Shown: positions 17,226-25,657, counted from the first letter of the stretch. The stretch: DNA of 64,000 nucleotides from Kitasatospora sp. NA04385 (GCF_013364235.1 NZ_CP054919.1:144134-208133), one strand, 5' to 3'. Made by a program: numbers and translations. Notes: a model not told the origin generated them from the letters alone.

Positions 17226-17879
17226 TCAGTTCTTGATCTGGAAGGTGTAGGTGACGGTGCGCGAGCTGACGGTCTTTCCGGTGGCGGCGAGCTTGGCGTC
17301 CGCCTTGACCTTCAGCGTGTAGGTGCCGGGCTTGGAGAAGGCCCAGTTGGCGTGGGTGTGGTCGCCGGCGTGCAGGGTCACGGTGTCGGGCAGGCCGTCG
17401 CCGCTGTCGACGAGCACGGTCTCGGGCGCGCCGAACACGTCGTCGGTGTAGACGGCGACCTTGCCGGGGCCCTGGACGGACAGGAACCGCACGTGGACGG
17501 CGTCGTCGCTGAAGTCGCCCGCGTTCAGCTCCTCCGCGCCGAACCCGGCCCAGAGCAGGTCCGGGTTCTGCACCTCGGGCAGGATCCACACCGGCGTCCC
17601 GGCGGTGCCGAGGAAGCCGTACGCGGAACCGGCCGGCACGGTGGTCCGGGCGGCGGGCAGGGCCTTCAGCAGGACGTCCTCGGGGGTGTACTCGACCTCT
17701 TCGGCGCCGCTCTCGTCGTGGACGCCGATCTCCAGGTGGCCGTTCTCGTAGCCGAGGCCGACCACGTCCACGTGGCCGTGGTCGAGCACGGCCGGGCAGG
17801 TGGCGGAGGCCGGGTCGGCCGCTGCGAACGTTGCGATCAGGGCGCCTGCGGCGACGAGCAGGCGGGCGTGATGACGCAC
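17226..17879 (-). CDS. Secreted single-repeat protein (wall-repeat family), first gene of the metal operon
   Basis: 217 aa: signal peptide (VRHHARLLVAAGALIATF, cleavage near ASA) followed by one repeat module: LDHGHVDVVGLGYENG, YGFLGTAGTPVWILPEVQ, LLWAGFGAEEL, VQGPGKVAVY, DSGDGLPDTV, HTHANWAF, ending FQIKN. No wall or membrane anchor. Acidic runs (DESGAEEVEY) distinguish it from the neighbour. GTG 17879 follows AAGGAGG by 4 bases. As the promoter-proximal gene of the minus-strand run it lies beside the Zur-like sites at 17921-17994 and should respond most directly to metal limitation if those sites are real. Confidence 0.82.
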   Translation of the reverse strand: MRHHARLLVAAGALIATFAAADPASATCPAVLDHGHVDVVGLGYENGHLEIGVHDESGAEEVEYTPEDVLLKALPAARTTVPAGSAYGFLGTAGTPVWILPEVQNPDLLWAGFGAEELNAGDFSDDAVHVRFLSVQGPGKVAVYTDDVFGAPETVLVDSGDGLPDTVTLHAGDHTHANWAFSKPGTYTLKVKADAKLAATGKTVSSRTVTYTFQIKN

Positions 17880-17920
17880 GGAACCTCCTTGCACGGAGCC
17901 CTCGTTGGGCTCGACGGCGC

Positions 17921-17994
17921 AAACGGTAACCATTTTCATTTTCATATGCAAGGGACGGGTCGCGACCTGAAGCGCAAGTTGGAAACGATGTTCA
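17921..17994. promoter_or_regulatory. Divergent promoter with Zur-box-like elements
   Basis: TGGAAACGATGTTCA (17980-17994, plus strand) matches the streptomycete Zur consensus as I recall it, TGAAAATGATTTTCA, at 12 of 15 positions, including both outer arms. On the minus strand 17950-17921 contains TGAAAATGAAAATGGTTACC, a weaker match repeated in tandem. The sites lie between divergent genes of the same repeat family (starts 17879 and 18069), the usual place for a shared operator. Zur binding is inference. Confidence 0.6.
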
Positions 17995-18068
17995 TATCGG
18001 ATAAGGTCTGCCTCCTCCCGCCCCGACCGGCTCCGCCCATCCGGCGCCGCACCGAAAGGAAGGGCCCC

Positions 18069-19214
18069 GTGAAAGGCCCCAAGTCCCTTGCGATCCAACT
18101 GACTTCCGTCGCCACCCTGGCCGCTTCCGTCCTCCTCGCCGGCACCGCGGCCACTCCGGCGGCCGACGCCTCGACCCCGCGACCTCGAAGCGTCCAGCGC
18201 GTGTCCGCCACCGTCGAGGCACCCGTCCGCACCGAACGGACCGTCATCGACTCCGGCCACGTGGACGCCGTGTCCCCCCGGATCGCCGACGGCGCGTTCC
18301 AGAGCCTGCTGCTCGACGACCGGGACGCCCTCGCCCCGGTCTGGCGCACCCCCGAGTCCGTGATCCTGCACCTCACCGAGGCCGGCGCGCTCCATCTCAC
18401 CGACGACACCACGGGGTTCGAGTTCCTGGGCTCCCCCGGCCACACCGTCTACTGCATCCCGCAGACCCAGGACCCCGCCGTCATCTGGGCGGGCTGGAGC
18501 ACCCAGTCCTTCACCCCCGACGACGTGACCGGCGACCTGACGCTCGCGCTGGACGCGGTGGACGGGCCCGGGGACGTCGTGCTCTGGGAGTGGTCCCCGT
18601 TCGGCGAGGCCGAGCCGGTCCTCGACAGCCGGGCCGGGCTCCCCGCCGCCTACCCCGTCCCCAGCAACACCCACCAGCACGCCAATTGGGCCTTCACCGA
18701 GCCCGGCGTCTACCGCCTCACCTTCACCTGGAGCGCCGACCTGAACGGCACCGGCCGCGTCAGCGACAGCTCCGTCTACACCTTCGCCGTCGGCGACATC
18801 GACACCTCCACCATCACCCTGCCCGGCGACCCGCCGAGCCCCTCCCCCTCGGCGTCGCCGTCGTCCTCGCCGTCGCCGTCTCCCTCCGCGAGCGCGAGCC
18901 CGAGCGCGAGCCCGAGTCCGAGCGCAACGGCGAGCCCGAGCGCGAACCCGAGCGCAAGCGCAAGCGCAACGGCGAGCCCGAGCGCGACTCCCAGCGCGAG
19001 CGCGACCTCGCCCCGCCCCTCGTCCTCCGCCACCGGCACCCGGGCCCCGGCCCCGGCGACCACCCCCGGACCGGCCGCCGCCACCGCCCCCACCACCGGG
19101 CGCCTGGCCGCCACCGGTTTTCCGCTCACCCCCGTCCTGGTCACGGCCGGACTCCTCCTCGCCGCAGGAGCAGCCCTGCTGACCATCCGTCACCGCGCCC
19201 GCCGCCCGGACTGA
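18069..19214 (+). CDS. Sortase-anchored wall-repeat protein with SP-rich stalk
   Basis: 381 aa. Signal peptide (about 1-34), one wall-repeat module at about 57-252 (VIDSGHVDAV, FEFLGSPGHTVYCIPQTQ, VIWAGWSTQ, DGPGDVVLWEW, DSRAGLPAAY, HQHANWAF), then about 80 residues of low-complexity Ser/Pro/Ala (SPSPSAS type), a LAATG sorting signal (about 346-350), a hydrophobic helix and RHRARRPD tail. The stalk would span the peptidoglycan and display the module at the surface. LAxTG is the preferred signal of class E sortases. GTG 18069 follows AAGGAAGG. It is transcribed away from the transporter operon from the Zur-like region. Confidence 0.88.
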   Translation: MKGPKSLAIQLTSVATLAASVLLAGTAATPAADASTPRPRSVQRVSATVEAPVRTERTVIDSGHVDAVSPRIADGAFQSLLLDDRDALAPVWRTPESVILHLTEAGALHLTDDTTGFEFLGSPGHTVYCIPQTQDPAVIWAGWSTQSFTPDDVTGDLTLALDAVDGPGDVVLWEWSPFGEAEPVLDSRAGLPAAYPVPSNTHQHANWAFTEPGVYRLTFTWSADLNGTGRVSDSSVYTFAVGDIDTSTITLPGDPPSPSPSASPSSSPSPSPSASASPSASPSPSATASPSANPSASASATASPSATPSASATSPRPSSSATGTRAPAPATTPGPAAATAPTTGRLAATGFPLTPVLVTAGLLLAAGAALLTIRHRARRPD

Positions 19215-19249
19215 CCGGGTCCGCAGCTCGCAGCCCGCAGCCGCGCATC

Positions 19250-19302
19250 CCGGGTTCCGGCCGGTCCGGTGGAATGCCGGGACCGGACCGGCCGGAGCCC
19301 GG
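19250..19302. terminator. 21-bp hairpin between convergent genes
   Basis: Bases 19250-19270 pair with 19282-19302 (one G-T pair) around an 11-base loop. It separates the wall-repeat gene ending at 19214 and the metalloprotease gene ending at 19311. Confidence 0.8.
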
Positions 19303-19310
19303 GGCGGCCC

Positions 19311-20720
19311 TCAGCGGCGGGCCCGGCGGCCGGTGCCCCGGCGGTTGACGAGGAAGAGGGCGGCACCGACCAGCAGGGCGGCGACGGCACCCAGGGTCAG
19401 CGGCAGCGCGGAACCGCCGCCGCCGGTCTGGGCGAGGCCCCGGCCGTCGGTGGTGGCCGCGGTGGGGGCGGTGGGGGCGGGGGCGTTGCTGGAGGGATCG
19501 GCGGCCTGGTGGTCGGGGTACTCGGCCGAGAGCGGCCCCGGTGCGGCGCCGGAGCGCGCGGACTCGGCGGTGCCGGTGGGCTTGGCGGCCGTCGTGGCGG
19601 GCTTGGCGGCGACCGGGGCGGTGGTCTTCGGGGCGGCGTCGGCGCCGAGCCGGATCCGGATGTCGGCCCCGGTGCCACTGGTGCCCACGACGCTGACGGA
19701 CAGGTGGGCGGCGTCGTCGGTGAGGGCCGGGCCGTCGGCGTCGAGGGAGTTGTTGGCGGCCTTCTCCCGCTGGGCGGTGTTGCTGATCATGACGGCGTCC
19801 TTGTAGTTGCCCTTGGTGACGCGGTAGACGGCGACGCCCTGGGGCACGTCCGCGTCCGGGGTGCCGGGGTCGGGGGTGCGGTACTCGACGACGACGCGGT
19901 CGCCGCCGGTGCCGAGCGGGAGGTCGATCGCGCGGGTGCCGCCGGTCCCGGGGGCGTGCAGCGGGGTGAGGTGGACGCTGGTGCTGGCCGTGGGGGTGGT
20001 GGTCTGCTGGGCGGTGAGCCACTGGAGCGAGAGGAGTTCGGGGGCGCTGAGGCCCTTCTTCTCGCCGCCGCCGCCCATCGGGGTGCGGTGGCTGTACTCG
20101 TCGGCGGTGCAGGCGGTGGTGAAGGTGCCGGCCGGGCAGACCTGGCGCTCCTGGTGCTGGAAGCCGAGGTTGTGGCCGATCTCGTGGATGATGGCGGCGC
20201 CGTCGTCGACGGCCCCCTCGTGGAACCAACTGTTGGGGCCGGAGACCGAGCCCAGCCCCCACCAGGCGGAGCAGAAGTCGGAGTGGAAGACCACCGAGAT
20301 GTGGTCGAACGGCACGCCGGGGATGGCCTTGCGGGCGAGTTCGTTCATCTTCCCGCTGTCGCAGGCGGCGGAGTCGTCCATGTCGATGGTGAACGGGCCG
20401 AAGACCCCGTCGCCCTTCGCGGGGACCACGCTCATCCGGCCGCCGGAGTTCCTGGCGTAGTAGGAGGCGAGCGAGGTGCTGCCGGTGCCGAAGAAGTTCC
20501 GCACGGCGTCGGCCCGGGTCTTGGCGGCGTCGGTGAGGGCCTTGTTGCGGAAGTTGACCAGCACCACGGCGTGGTGGTCGACGCTCGACGGCTCCGGCGC
20601 GGCCGCGGCCGGCGCGGCGAGCAGGACGGGGCCGGCCAGGAGGGCGCCCGCGGTGAGGGCGGCGAGCAGCGGGGCGGACACGGCGGTCGCGGGACGGGTC
20701 GGCTGAGGGCGCTGAACCAT
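19311..20720 (-). CDS. Wall-anchored zinc metalloprotease (gametolysin/M11-like)
   Basis: 469 aa. Signal peptide (hydrophobic Ala/Leu stretch ending APAAAA near 40), protease domain with the extended zinc motif HEIGHNLGFQH (about 179-189; three His ligands and Glu base), followed by TPMGGGG as the Met-turn region, then a beta-rich domain, an Ala/Thr/Pro linker, LAQTG sorting signal, transmembrane helix and RRGTGRRARR tail. Full-length secreted metzincin-type peptidase predicted to be joined to the wall by a class E sortase. ATG 20720 lies 12 bases after AAGGAG. A second protein of the same design is at 49046-50518. Confidence 0.88.
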   Translation of the reverse strand: MVQRPQPTRPATAVSAPLLAALTAGALLAGPVLLAAPAAAAPEPSSVDHHAVVLVNFRNKALTDAAKTRADAVRNFFGTGSTSLASYYARNSGGRMSVVPAKGDGVFGPFTIDMDDSAACDSGKMNELARKAIPGVPFDHISVVFHSDFCSAWWGLGSVSGPNSWFHEGAVDDGAAIIHEIGHNLGFQHQERQVCPAGTFTTACTADEYSHRTPMGGGGEKKGLSAPELLSLQWLTAQQTTTPTASTSVHLTPLHAPGTGGTRAIDLPLGTGGDRVVVEYRTPDPGTPDADVPQGVAVYRVTKGNYKDAVMISNTAQREKAANNSLDADGPALTDDAAHLSVSVVGTSGTGADIRIRLGADAAPKTTAPVAAKPATTAAKPTGTAESARSGAAPGPLSAEYPDHQAADPSSNAPAPTAPTAATTDGRGLAQTGGGGSALPLTLGAVAALLVGAALFLVNRRGTGRRARR

Positions 20721-20872
20721 CGGGGTGGATCTCCTTGCACGATCGGCGGGGCTGCGGATCCCGGCGCCGGACGGCGGCCGGACCGGTCGGGGGCGGGAGC
20801 AGTCCGCTCCCGCACACCCGCGTCATAGGAGATCCGCGGGGCGCCCCGCCATAACAGGAATCCACAACCGAC
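20721..20872. other. Promoter-side spacer of the metalloprotease gene
   Basis: Contains the ribosome site of the metalloprotease gene (AAGGAG on the minus strand near 20733) and the stretch up to the TetR-like remnant. No clear operator or further gene is seen. Confidence 0.4.
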
Positions 20873-21150
20873 TTGGCCGACCCGATCGACCCCGCCCCAC
20901 CGCCTGCGGCCCCGGTGGCCGGAGCGTCCCCGCCCCGGGACGGCGAGCTGCGCCGGGCCGCACCGGAACTGCCGGCCGAGATCGGCCACGGATGCCTGTC
21001 GATCGACGCGGTGGCGGCCCGCGCGCACGCCGGCAAGGGCGCGGTGCACCGCCGGTGGGCCGGCACCGCCCTGCCGTCCACCCTCGCCGCCAGCGCCACC
21101 ACCGGCTACGCCGCCGACCACGCCCGCGCGGCCCCTCCCCCTCCGGAGAC
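20873..21150 (+). pseudogene. Remnant of a TetR-family regulator (DNA-binding domain only)
   Basis: From TTG 20873 the frame reads through ELRRAAPELPAEIGHGCLSI, then DAVAARAHAGKGAVHRRWAG. This closely follows the TetR helix-turn-helix pattern (A-x-x-L-x-A-E-x-G-x-x-x-L-S-I-D-A-V-A-A-R-A-G-V-G-K-G-T-V-Y-R-R-W). The ligand-binding domain is absent and the frame runs on without a stop over the opposite GH16 gene. Substitutions such as YRRW to HRRW and the Pro-rich edges look like decay. It probably once regulated a neighbour that is now gone or changed. Confidence 0.6.
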
Positions 21151-21217
21151 CCGTTCCGGCCGCCGCCGCACGCCGTCCGCCGCCGGGACGGGTCCGCCGT
21201 CGGCGGGGCCCCGGGTG

Positions 21218-22954
21218 TCAGCCGTTGAGGACGTCGATGCCGGAGGCGGATATCCAGGGGCCCTGCGCGGCCGGGTCGTTCTGCCCGGTGACGGTGACGG
21301 TGAGGGTGTGGCGGCCGGCGGCCAGGCCGCTGACGGTGTACAGCTCGCCGATCACCGGGGTGGCCGCGTAGTCGTCGATGGTGGTGGGGGCGCCGCCGTC
21401 GACCGAGACCAGGGCCCTGCCCTGGGCCGGGCCGAGGATGCCCTTGAGCGCGGCCCCGGTGCCGTAGAAGGTCATCCGGAACGAGTCGCCCGCGTGGTAG
21501 GAGCGCTGGGTGACGACCCCGCCGGGGCCGATGTAGGACGTCCAGTTCCCGCTGTAGCGGAACAGGTCCTCGCCGATGCCGTCGCCGGGAGTCTGCGTCC
21601 CGTTCACGCCGATGACCGTGTCGGTGGCCGGGATCGGCAGCCGGGCCCTCTTCCAGACCCGGAGGTAGGAGAACCGGCTGGTGCTGGGCAGGCCGGTGGT
21701 GAGGGGCGGCGAGGAGTCCGAGTACGGCGGGCGCATCCCCTGGGAGAGGAAGACCTGCAGCCCGCTCTGGTCGAACTGGGCGTTGCTGTACGTCCGGGCC
21801 AGGGCCCCGTCGACGTACCACTTCAGGTAGCCCGGGCCCCACTCCAGGCCGTAGGTGTGGAAGGAGGAGCGGACGCTGGACGAGGCGGTGACGCTCCCGG
21901 CGGTGTTCGACTGCCCGGTGAAGCCGGGGTACTTCCACTGGTGGGTGCTCAGGTCGACCTGGTCGACCGCCGGGCCGGCCTCGCCGACCTCCTCGATGTC
22001 GATCTCGTTGCCCCACACCTGGTCGACGTTGTACAGCCAGAACGCCGGGCAGGTCCCCGGGTCCGCGCTGCCCGCCTTCATCCCCACCTCCAGGTAGCCG
22101 TACTTGACGGTGTCGCGGCTCTTGACGCCGCCGGAGCGGTAGGGGGTGCTGGTCCGGGTCTCGAAGCCCGGGTTGGCCAGCAGGTTGGCCGTCGTGCCCG
22201 TGACGCCGAACCAGGTGTCGTCGACGTCCAGTTCGGCGCCGGTGTCGGAGGCGCTCTCGACGCCGACCGTGCAGTCGGCGCCCGCCGCGACGGCGACGCC
22301 GGGGACCTTCAGCTGGGTCCAGGCCGTCGTGGTGTCCGGGACGGGGGTGGTGGTCGTGGTGCCGCCGCAGGTCACGACGAGGCGGCTGACCGTGTGCGTG
22401 CCCGTGGACTTCACCTGGACGGCGAGGTTGTAGGTGCCCGCGGGCAGGTTGGCGAAGGTCTGCCGGTCGACGATGTGGAAGCTGTAGTAGTTGTGCTGGA
22501 CCAGCGCCGAACCGCCGGTGCGGTGGACCTGGGTGGTGACGTAGTCGGCCTGGTCGGAGTAGCTGTCGCCGGACGGCGCGCTGGTCCAGCCCTGGACGGT
22601 CTGGTTGAACGAGTCGTCGGGGGCGTACTCGGAGGTCAGGTTCAGGCTGCCGTCGGAGACCGCCGCGTCGCCGTCGTCCCAGCGCCAGGCCTGACGCCAG
22701 GTCAGCGGGAGCTTCTCCCAGGCGGCGGTGTCCAGGGCGGCCTGGTCGAACTCGTCGGAGTAGTGGTCGGAGTAGACCCAGCCCCCGGCGTTCGCGGGGT
22801 CGGAGGCGGGCAGCGGCGGGGTGGTCGCGGCGGCGCTCGGCGCGGCGCCGGTCGGGACGAGCGCGGAGGCCGAGGCCAGGGCGAGCGCGAGCAGGAGCGG
22901 TGCGCCCGCGCGTCTCCTCCCGCCGCGGCGCGGTTCGGACGTCGAGGTGGTCAC
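21218..22954 (-). CDS. Secreted GH16-like glycan hydrolase with internal domain insertion
   Basis: 578 aa. Signal peptide (about 1-44). GH16 catalytic core: DEFD near the start, catalytic motif NEIDIEE (E317, D319, E322), FHTYGLEW and WYVDG. About 140 residues (roughly 125-265, including LPAGTYNLAVQV and GAELDVDD) interrupt the core before VKYGYLEVGMKAG and look like a carbohydrate-binding beta-sandwich. A further C-terminal beta domain (about 440-578) resembles a binding module. The split layout recalls agarase/porphyranase-type GH16 rather than laminarinase, but the polysaccharide is unknown. GTG 22954 has AGGAGG 4 bases upstream. Confidence 0.85.
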   Translation of the reverse strand: MTTSTSEPRRGGRRRAGAPLLLALALASASALVPTGAAPSAAATTPPLPASDPANAGGWVYSDHYSDEFDQAALDTAAWEKLPLTWRQAWRWDDGDAAVSDGSLNLTSEYAPDDSFNQTVQGWTSAPSGDSYSDQADYVTTQVHRTGGSALVQHNYYSFHIVDRQTFANLPAGTYNLAVQVKSTGTHTVSRLVVTCGGTTTTTPVPDTTTAWTQLKVPGVAVAAGADCTVGVESASDTGAELDVDDTWFGVTGTTANLLANPGFETRTSTPYRSGGVKSRDTVKYGYLEVGMKAGSADPGTCPAFWLYNVDQVWGNEIDIEEVGEAGPAVDQVDLSTHQWKYPGFTGQSNTAGSVTASSSVRSSFHTYGLEWGPGYLKWYVDGALARTYSNAQFDQSGLQVFLSQGMRPPYSDSSPPLTTGLPSTSRFSYLRVWKRARLPIPATDTVIGVNGTQTPGDGIGEDLFRYSGNWTSYIGPGGVVTQRSYHAGDSFRMTFYGTGAALKGILGPAQGRALVSVDGGAPTTIDDYAATPVIGELYTVSGLAAGRHTLTVTVTGQNDPAAQGPWISASGIDVLNG

Positions 22955-23424
22955 GGTGCCTCCTGAGGATGCGTCATCGGGGTGGTGGGCTCCGGGGCCG
23001 AAGCCGGGGCCGGACCGGCGGCGGGAGCGGCGACGGGAGCGGCCCGTTCCGGTGCGCGCGGCGCGCAGGGCCGGCTCCGACGAGGGGCGGTGAGCCGGAT
23101 CGCCGGGTGTTTCTCGGCGCGGCGAACCCAATTAGGGCCCGGCCCGATCCCGCTGTCAACGACGGGACACCCGGTAGGACGCCGGGCGGAGGGCATCGCG
23201 CTCGGCGGCGGCCGACGGCCGCCGCCCGCGCGTTCAGCCCGCTCACCTGCGGCGGAGGCGGGAAGCGGCGGTCCGCCCGGTCGGCGCGCGGCGGGCGGTG
23301 CGGCGGGCGGCGGCGGTTTATGAACAGTTCGTGAAGCGGGTCACCCGGGGAGAGACATTTAAGTCTTCGCTGTTCTAATTTCGCCGCAGCGCACGATCCG
23401 TTCCACCGCACCTGGGAGCCCACG
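22955..23424. other. Long divergent intergenic region
   Basis: 470 bases between the GH16 gene and the MFS operon. No gene is supported. Near the MFS side, GAACAG and CTGTTC form widely spaced arms within about 23323-23377, and an A/T-rich patch ACATTTAAGTCTTCG (near 23354) could hold promoter elements. The operator is uncertain. Confidence 0.4.
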
Positions 23425-24786
23425 ATGAACGACAACCCGGCCAGACCCGTCCCCGCACCGCGGGCGGATACCGCCGCGCCCCGGATCCGCCGCCGGGCGG
23501 CGGCCATGGTCGCCTTCGGCGAATTCGTGGACGGCTATGACCTGTTGGTGATGGGCGCGGCGCTGCTCTCGCTGAAGCCGGCCCTCCACCTGTCGACCTT
23601 CCAGGTGAGCTGGCTCTCCGCGGCGGCGTTCATCGGCGCCGCGTTCGGGGCCGCCGTCTTCGGCGACCTCTCCGACCGGTTCGGACGCCGGCTCATCTTC
23701 GTCGTCAACCTGCTGCTCTTCGTGGGCGCCGCCCTGCTGGCGGCGTTCGCACCGAACGTCACGATCCTGTTCCTGGCCCGCGTCCTGATCGGCATCGGGG
23801 TCGGCATGGACGTGCCCACCAGCACGTCCTTCCTCGCCGAGATCAGCCCGCCGAAGACCCGGGGCCGCTTCACCGGCATCCTGCCCAACCTCAACTGGCT
23901 CGGCGGGGCCATCGTCTCGGTCGCCATCGCCCTGGCCATCAAGGACAGCGCCGGGCCGGACACCTGGCGGTGGCTGTTCGGCCTGAGCGCCGTACCGGCG
24001 CTGGCGATCCTGCTGGCCCGCCAGTCGCTGCCGGAGTCGCCGGCCTGGCTGCGCGCCAAGGGCCGCGAGCAGGAGGCCCTGGAGGTCTACGCCCGGCTCG
24101 GGCTCGACCCGGCCGGGGCCGCGCCGAAGCGCGCCCGCCGCTACCGCGAGCTGTTCACCGGCCGCCAGGGCGCGCGGACGGGTGCCATCGCGCTGTTCAT
24201 GGCGTGCAGCGGGTTCGGCGGCGCCATCACCACCGTCGCCGGGCCGCTGGTGCTGACCAGCACCGGGTTCGGCGCGTCGCGCTCGCTCCAGTTCTCGCTG
24301 CTGGGCTTCGTCACCGGCGTCGCCGGCCTGCTGGTCGGCCTGTCCCTGGTGGACCGCTACAGCCGCCGCGCCTACGGCATCGTCAGCTCGCTGCTGACGC
24401 TGGCGTTCGGCCTGGGCATGGCCACCGCCGGATCGAACCACGCCGTGCTGGTGACCTGCTACCTGCTGTTCACGGCCGCCAACTGGGCCGGGCCGGTGGC
24501 CCTGGCCTGGGTGTGGCAGACCGAGCTCTTCCCCACCCGCCTGCGCGGCGCGGGCGTCGGCGTGGTCCAGTTCGGCTGCCGGCTGGCGATCGCCGCGAAC
24601 GTCGCCTTCGTGCCGTACCTGCTCGAACGGATGCAGTTGCACGCCATGTTCGTGTTCGCCTCGGCCTACCTGCTCGCGACCGTGCTCGTCGTCGCCGCGC
24701 CCTTCCTCACCGCCGGCGCGCCCGCGTCCGCCGAGGCGGACGGCGTCCGGGACGGGCAGTTCCTCGCCGACCCGGTGAAGGGGTAG
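23425..24786 (+). CDS. MFS sugar or sugar-acid transporter
   Basis: 453 aa with twelve predicted membrane helices. Sugar-porter/aromatic-acid-symporter type marks: DGYDLLVMG in helix 1, GDLSDRFGRRLIF between helices 2 and 3, the RILIG-like ARVLIGIGVGMD segment, LPESPAWLRAKGR before the central loop, and LVDRYSRRAYG in the second half. It probably imports the substrate of the downstream enzymes with protons. First gene of a plus-strand operon (4 bases to the SDR gene). ATG 23425 with weak upstream purines. Substrate is inferred from context: an aldonate or uronate. Confidence 0.9.
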   Translation: MNDNPARPVPAPRADTAAPRIRRRAAAMVAFGEFVDGYDLLVMGAALLSLKPALHLSTFQVSWLSAAAFIGAAFGAAVFGDLSDRFGRRLIFVVNLLLFVGAALLAAFAPNVTILFLARVLIGIGVGMDVPTSTSFLAEISPPKTRGRFTGILPNLNWLGGAIVSVAIALAIKDSAGPDTWRWLFGLSAVPALAILLARQSLPESPAWLRAKGREQEALEVYARLGLDPAGAAPKRARRYRELFTGRQGARTGAIALFMACSGFGGAITTVAGPLVLTSTGFGASRSLQFSLLGFVTGVAGLLVGLSLVDRYSRRAYGIVSSLLTLAFGLGMATAGSNHAVLVTCYLLFTAANWAGPVALAWVWQTELFPTRLRGAGVGVVQFGCRLAIAANVAFVPYLLERMQLHAMFVFASAYLLATVLVVAAPFLTAGAPASAEADGVRDGQFLADPVKG

Positions 24787-24790
24787 CCAC

Positions 24791-25657
24791 GTGCCCCGGG
24801 AGAGCACGGCGGCCCCGGCCCGGAGCCGCCGAACGGCGGTGGTCACCGGGGCCGCCGGCGGCATCGGCTCGGCGGTCGTGCGGCGGCTGCTGTCGGCCGG
24901 GGCGCACGTGGTGTGCGCCGACGCCGATCCGGACCGGCTCTCGCGCCTGTTCGGAGCCGACCCCCGGGTGACCCCGCGGAGCACGGACGTCACCGACGAG
25001 GCCGCCGTGGCCGCCCTGATGGCGGAGGCGGCGGCCCGGGGCGGCTTCGACACCCTGGTGAACACCGTCGGGCTGACCCGGCGCGGGTCGCTGACGGCGA
25101 TCTCGATGGACGAGTGGGACCTCACCGTCGACACCTGTCTCAGGTCGGCGGCGCTGTGCGCCCGCGCCGCGCTGCCGCACCTGGTGGCCGCGGGACGGGC
25201 CTCCCTCACCTCGGTCGCCTCGATCCACCAGCGGGTGTTCGGCCCGCGGCTGCCCGCCTACACCGCCGCCAAGTCCGGACTCGTCGCGCTGACAAGGCAG
25301 TTGGCGGTCGACTACGGGCCGCTCGGGGTGCGCTGCAACGTGGTGAGCCCCGGGTACATCCGCTCCCCGCGCACCGGGGAGACGCCCGCCGACGACGAGG
25401 CCATGGCGGCGGCCACCCCCTCCGTCCGGCTGGGCCGGCCCGACGACGTCGCGGCGGCCGTGGCGTTCCTGGCCGGGGACGACGCCGGCTTCGTCAACGG
25501 CACCGAACTCGTCGTCGACGGCGGCGCCTCCCTGGTGTTCGGTGCCAGCCTCGTCCGTCCGGCCCTGCGCTGGCAGGTACCGGACGGGCTGACCCCTCCG
25601 GCGGACGGCCCCCGGAGCACCCCCGGCGCGAGCGCGCCGCAGGAAGGACCACGATGA
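24791..25657 (+). CDS. SDR-family oxidoreductase
   Basis: Classical short-chain dehydrogenase, 288 aa. Cofactor loop TGAAGGIG (19-26), acidic residue after the second strand (VVCADADP, suggesting NAD), catalytic Ser142/144 region and Y157-x-x-x-K161 in AYTAAKSG. NTVG replaces the usual NNAG at about 91-94. GTG 24791 follows the MFS stop by 4 bases. It likely oxidises a sugar, aldonate or deoxy-keto acid in the same route as the lyase and dehydratase downstream. Its extra C-terminal tail (after DGGASLVFG) of about 40 residues is Pro/Ala rich. Confidence 0.9.
   Translation: MPRESTAAPARSRRTAVVTGAAGGIGSAVVRRLLSAGAHVVCADADPDRLSRLFGADPRVTPRSTDVTDEAAVAALMAEAAARGGFDTLVNTVGLTRRGSLTAISMDEWDLTVDTCLRSAALCARAALPHLVAAGRASLTSVASIHQRVFGPRLPAYTAAKSGLVALTRQLAVDYGPLGVRCNVVSPGYIRSPRTGETPADDEAMAAATPSVRLGRPDDVAAAVAFLAGDDAGFVNGTELVVDGGASLVFGASLVRPALRWQVPDGLTPPADGPRSTPGASAPQEGPR

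Noticed and set aside
18835..19010. Dense GAGCGC/GAGCCC-type DNA repeat considered as a CRISPR or mobile repeat
   Set aside because: It is coding for the Ser/Pro/Ala stalk of a wall protein; units are irregular and in frame, with no spacers.
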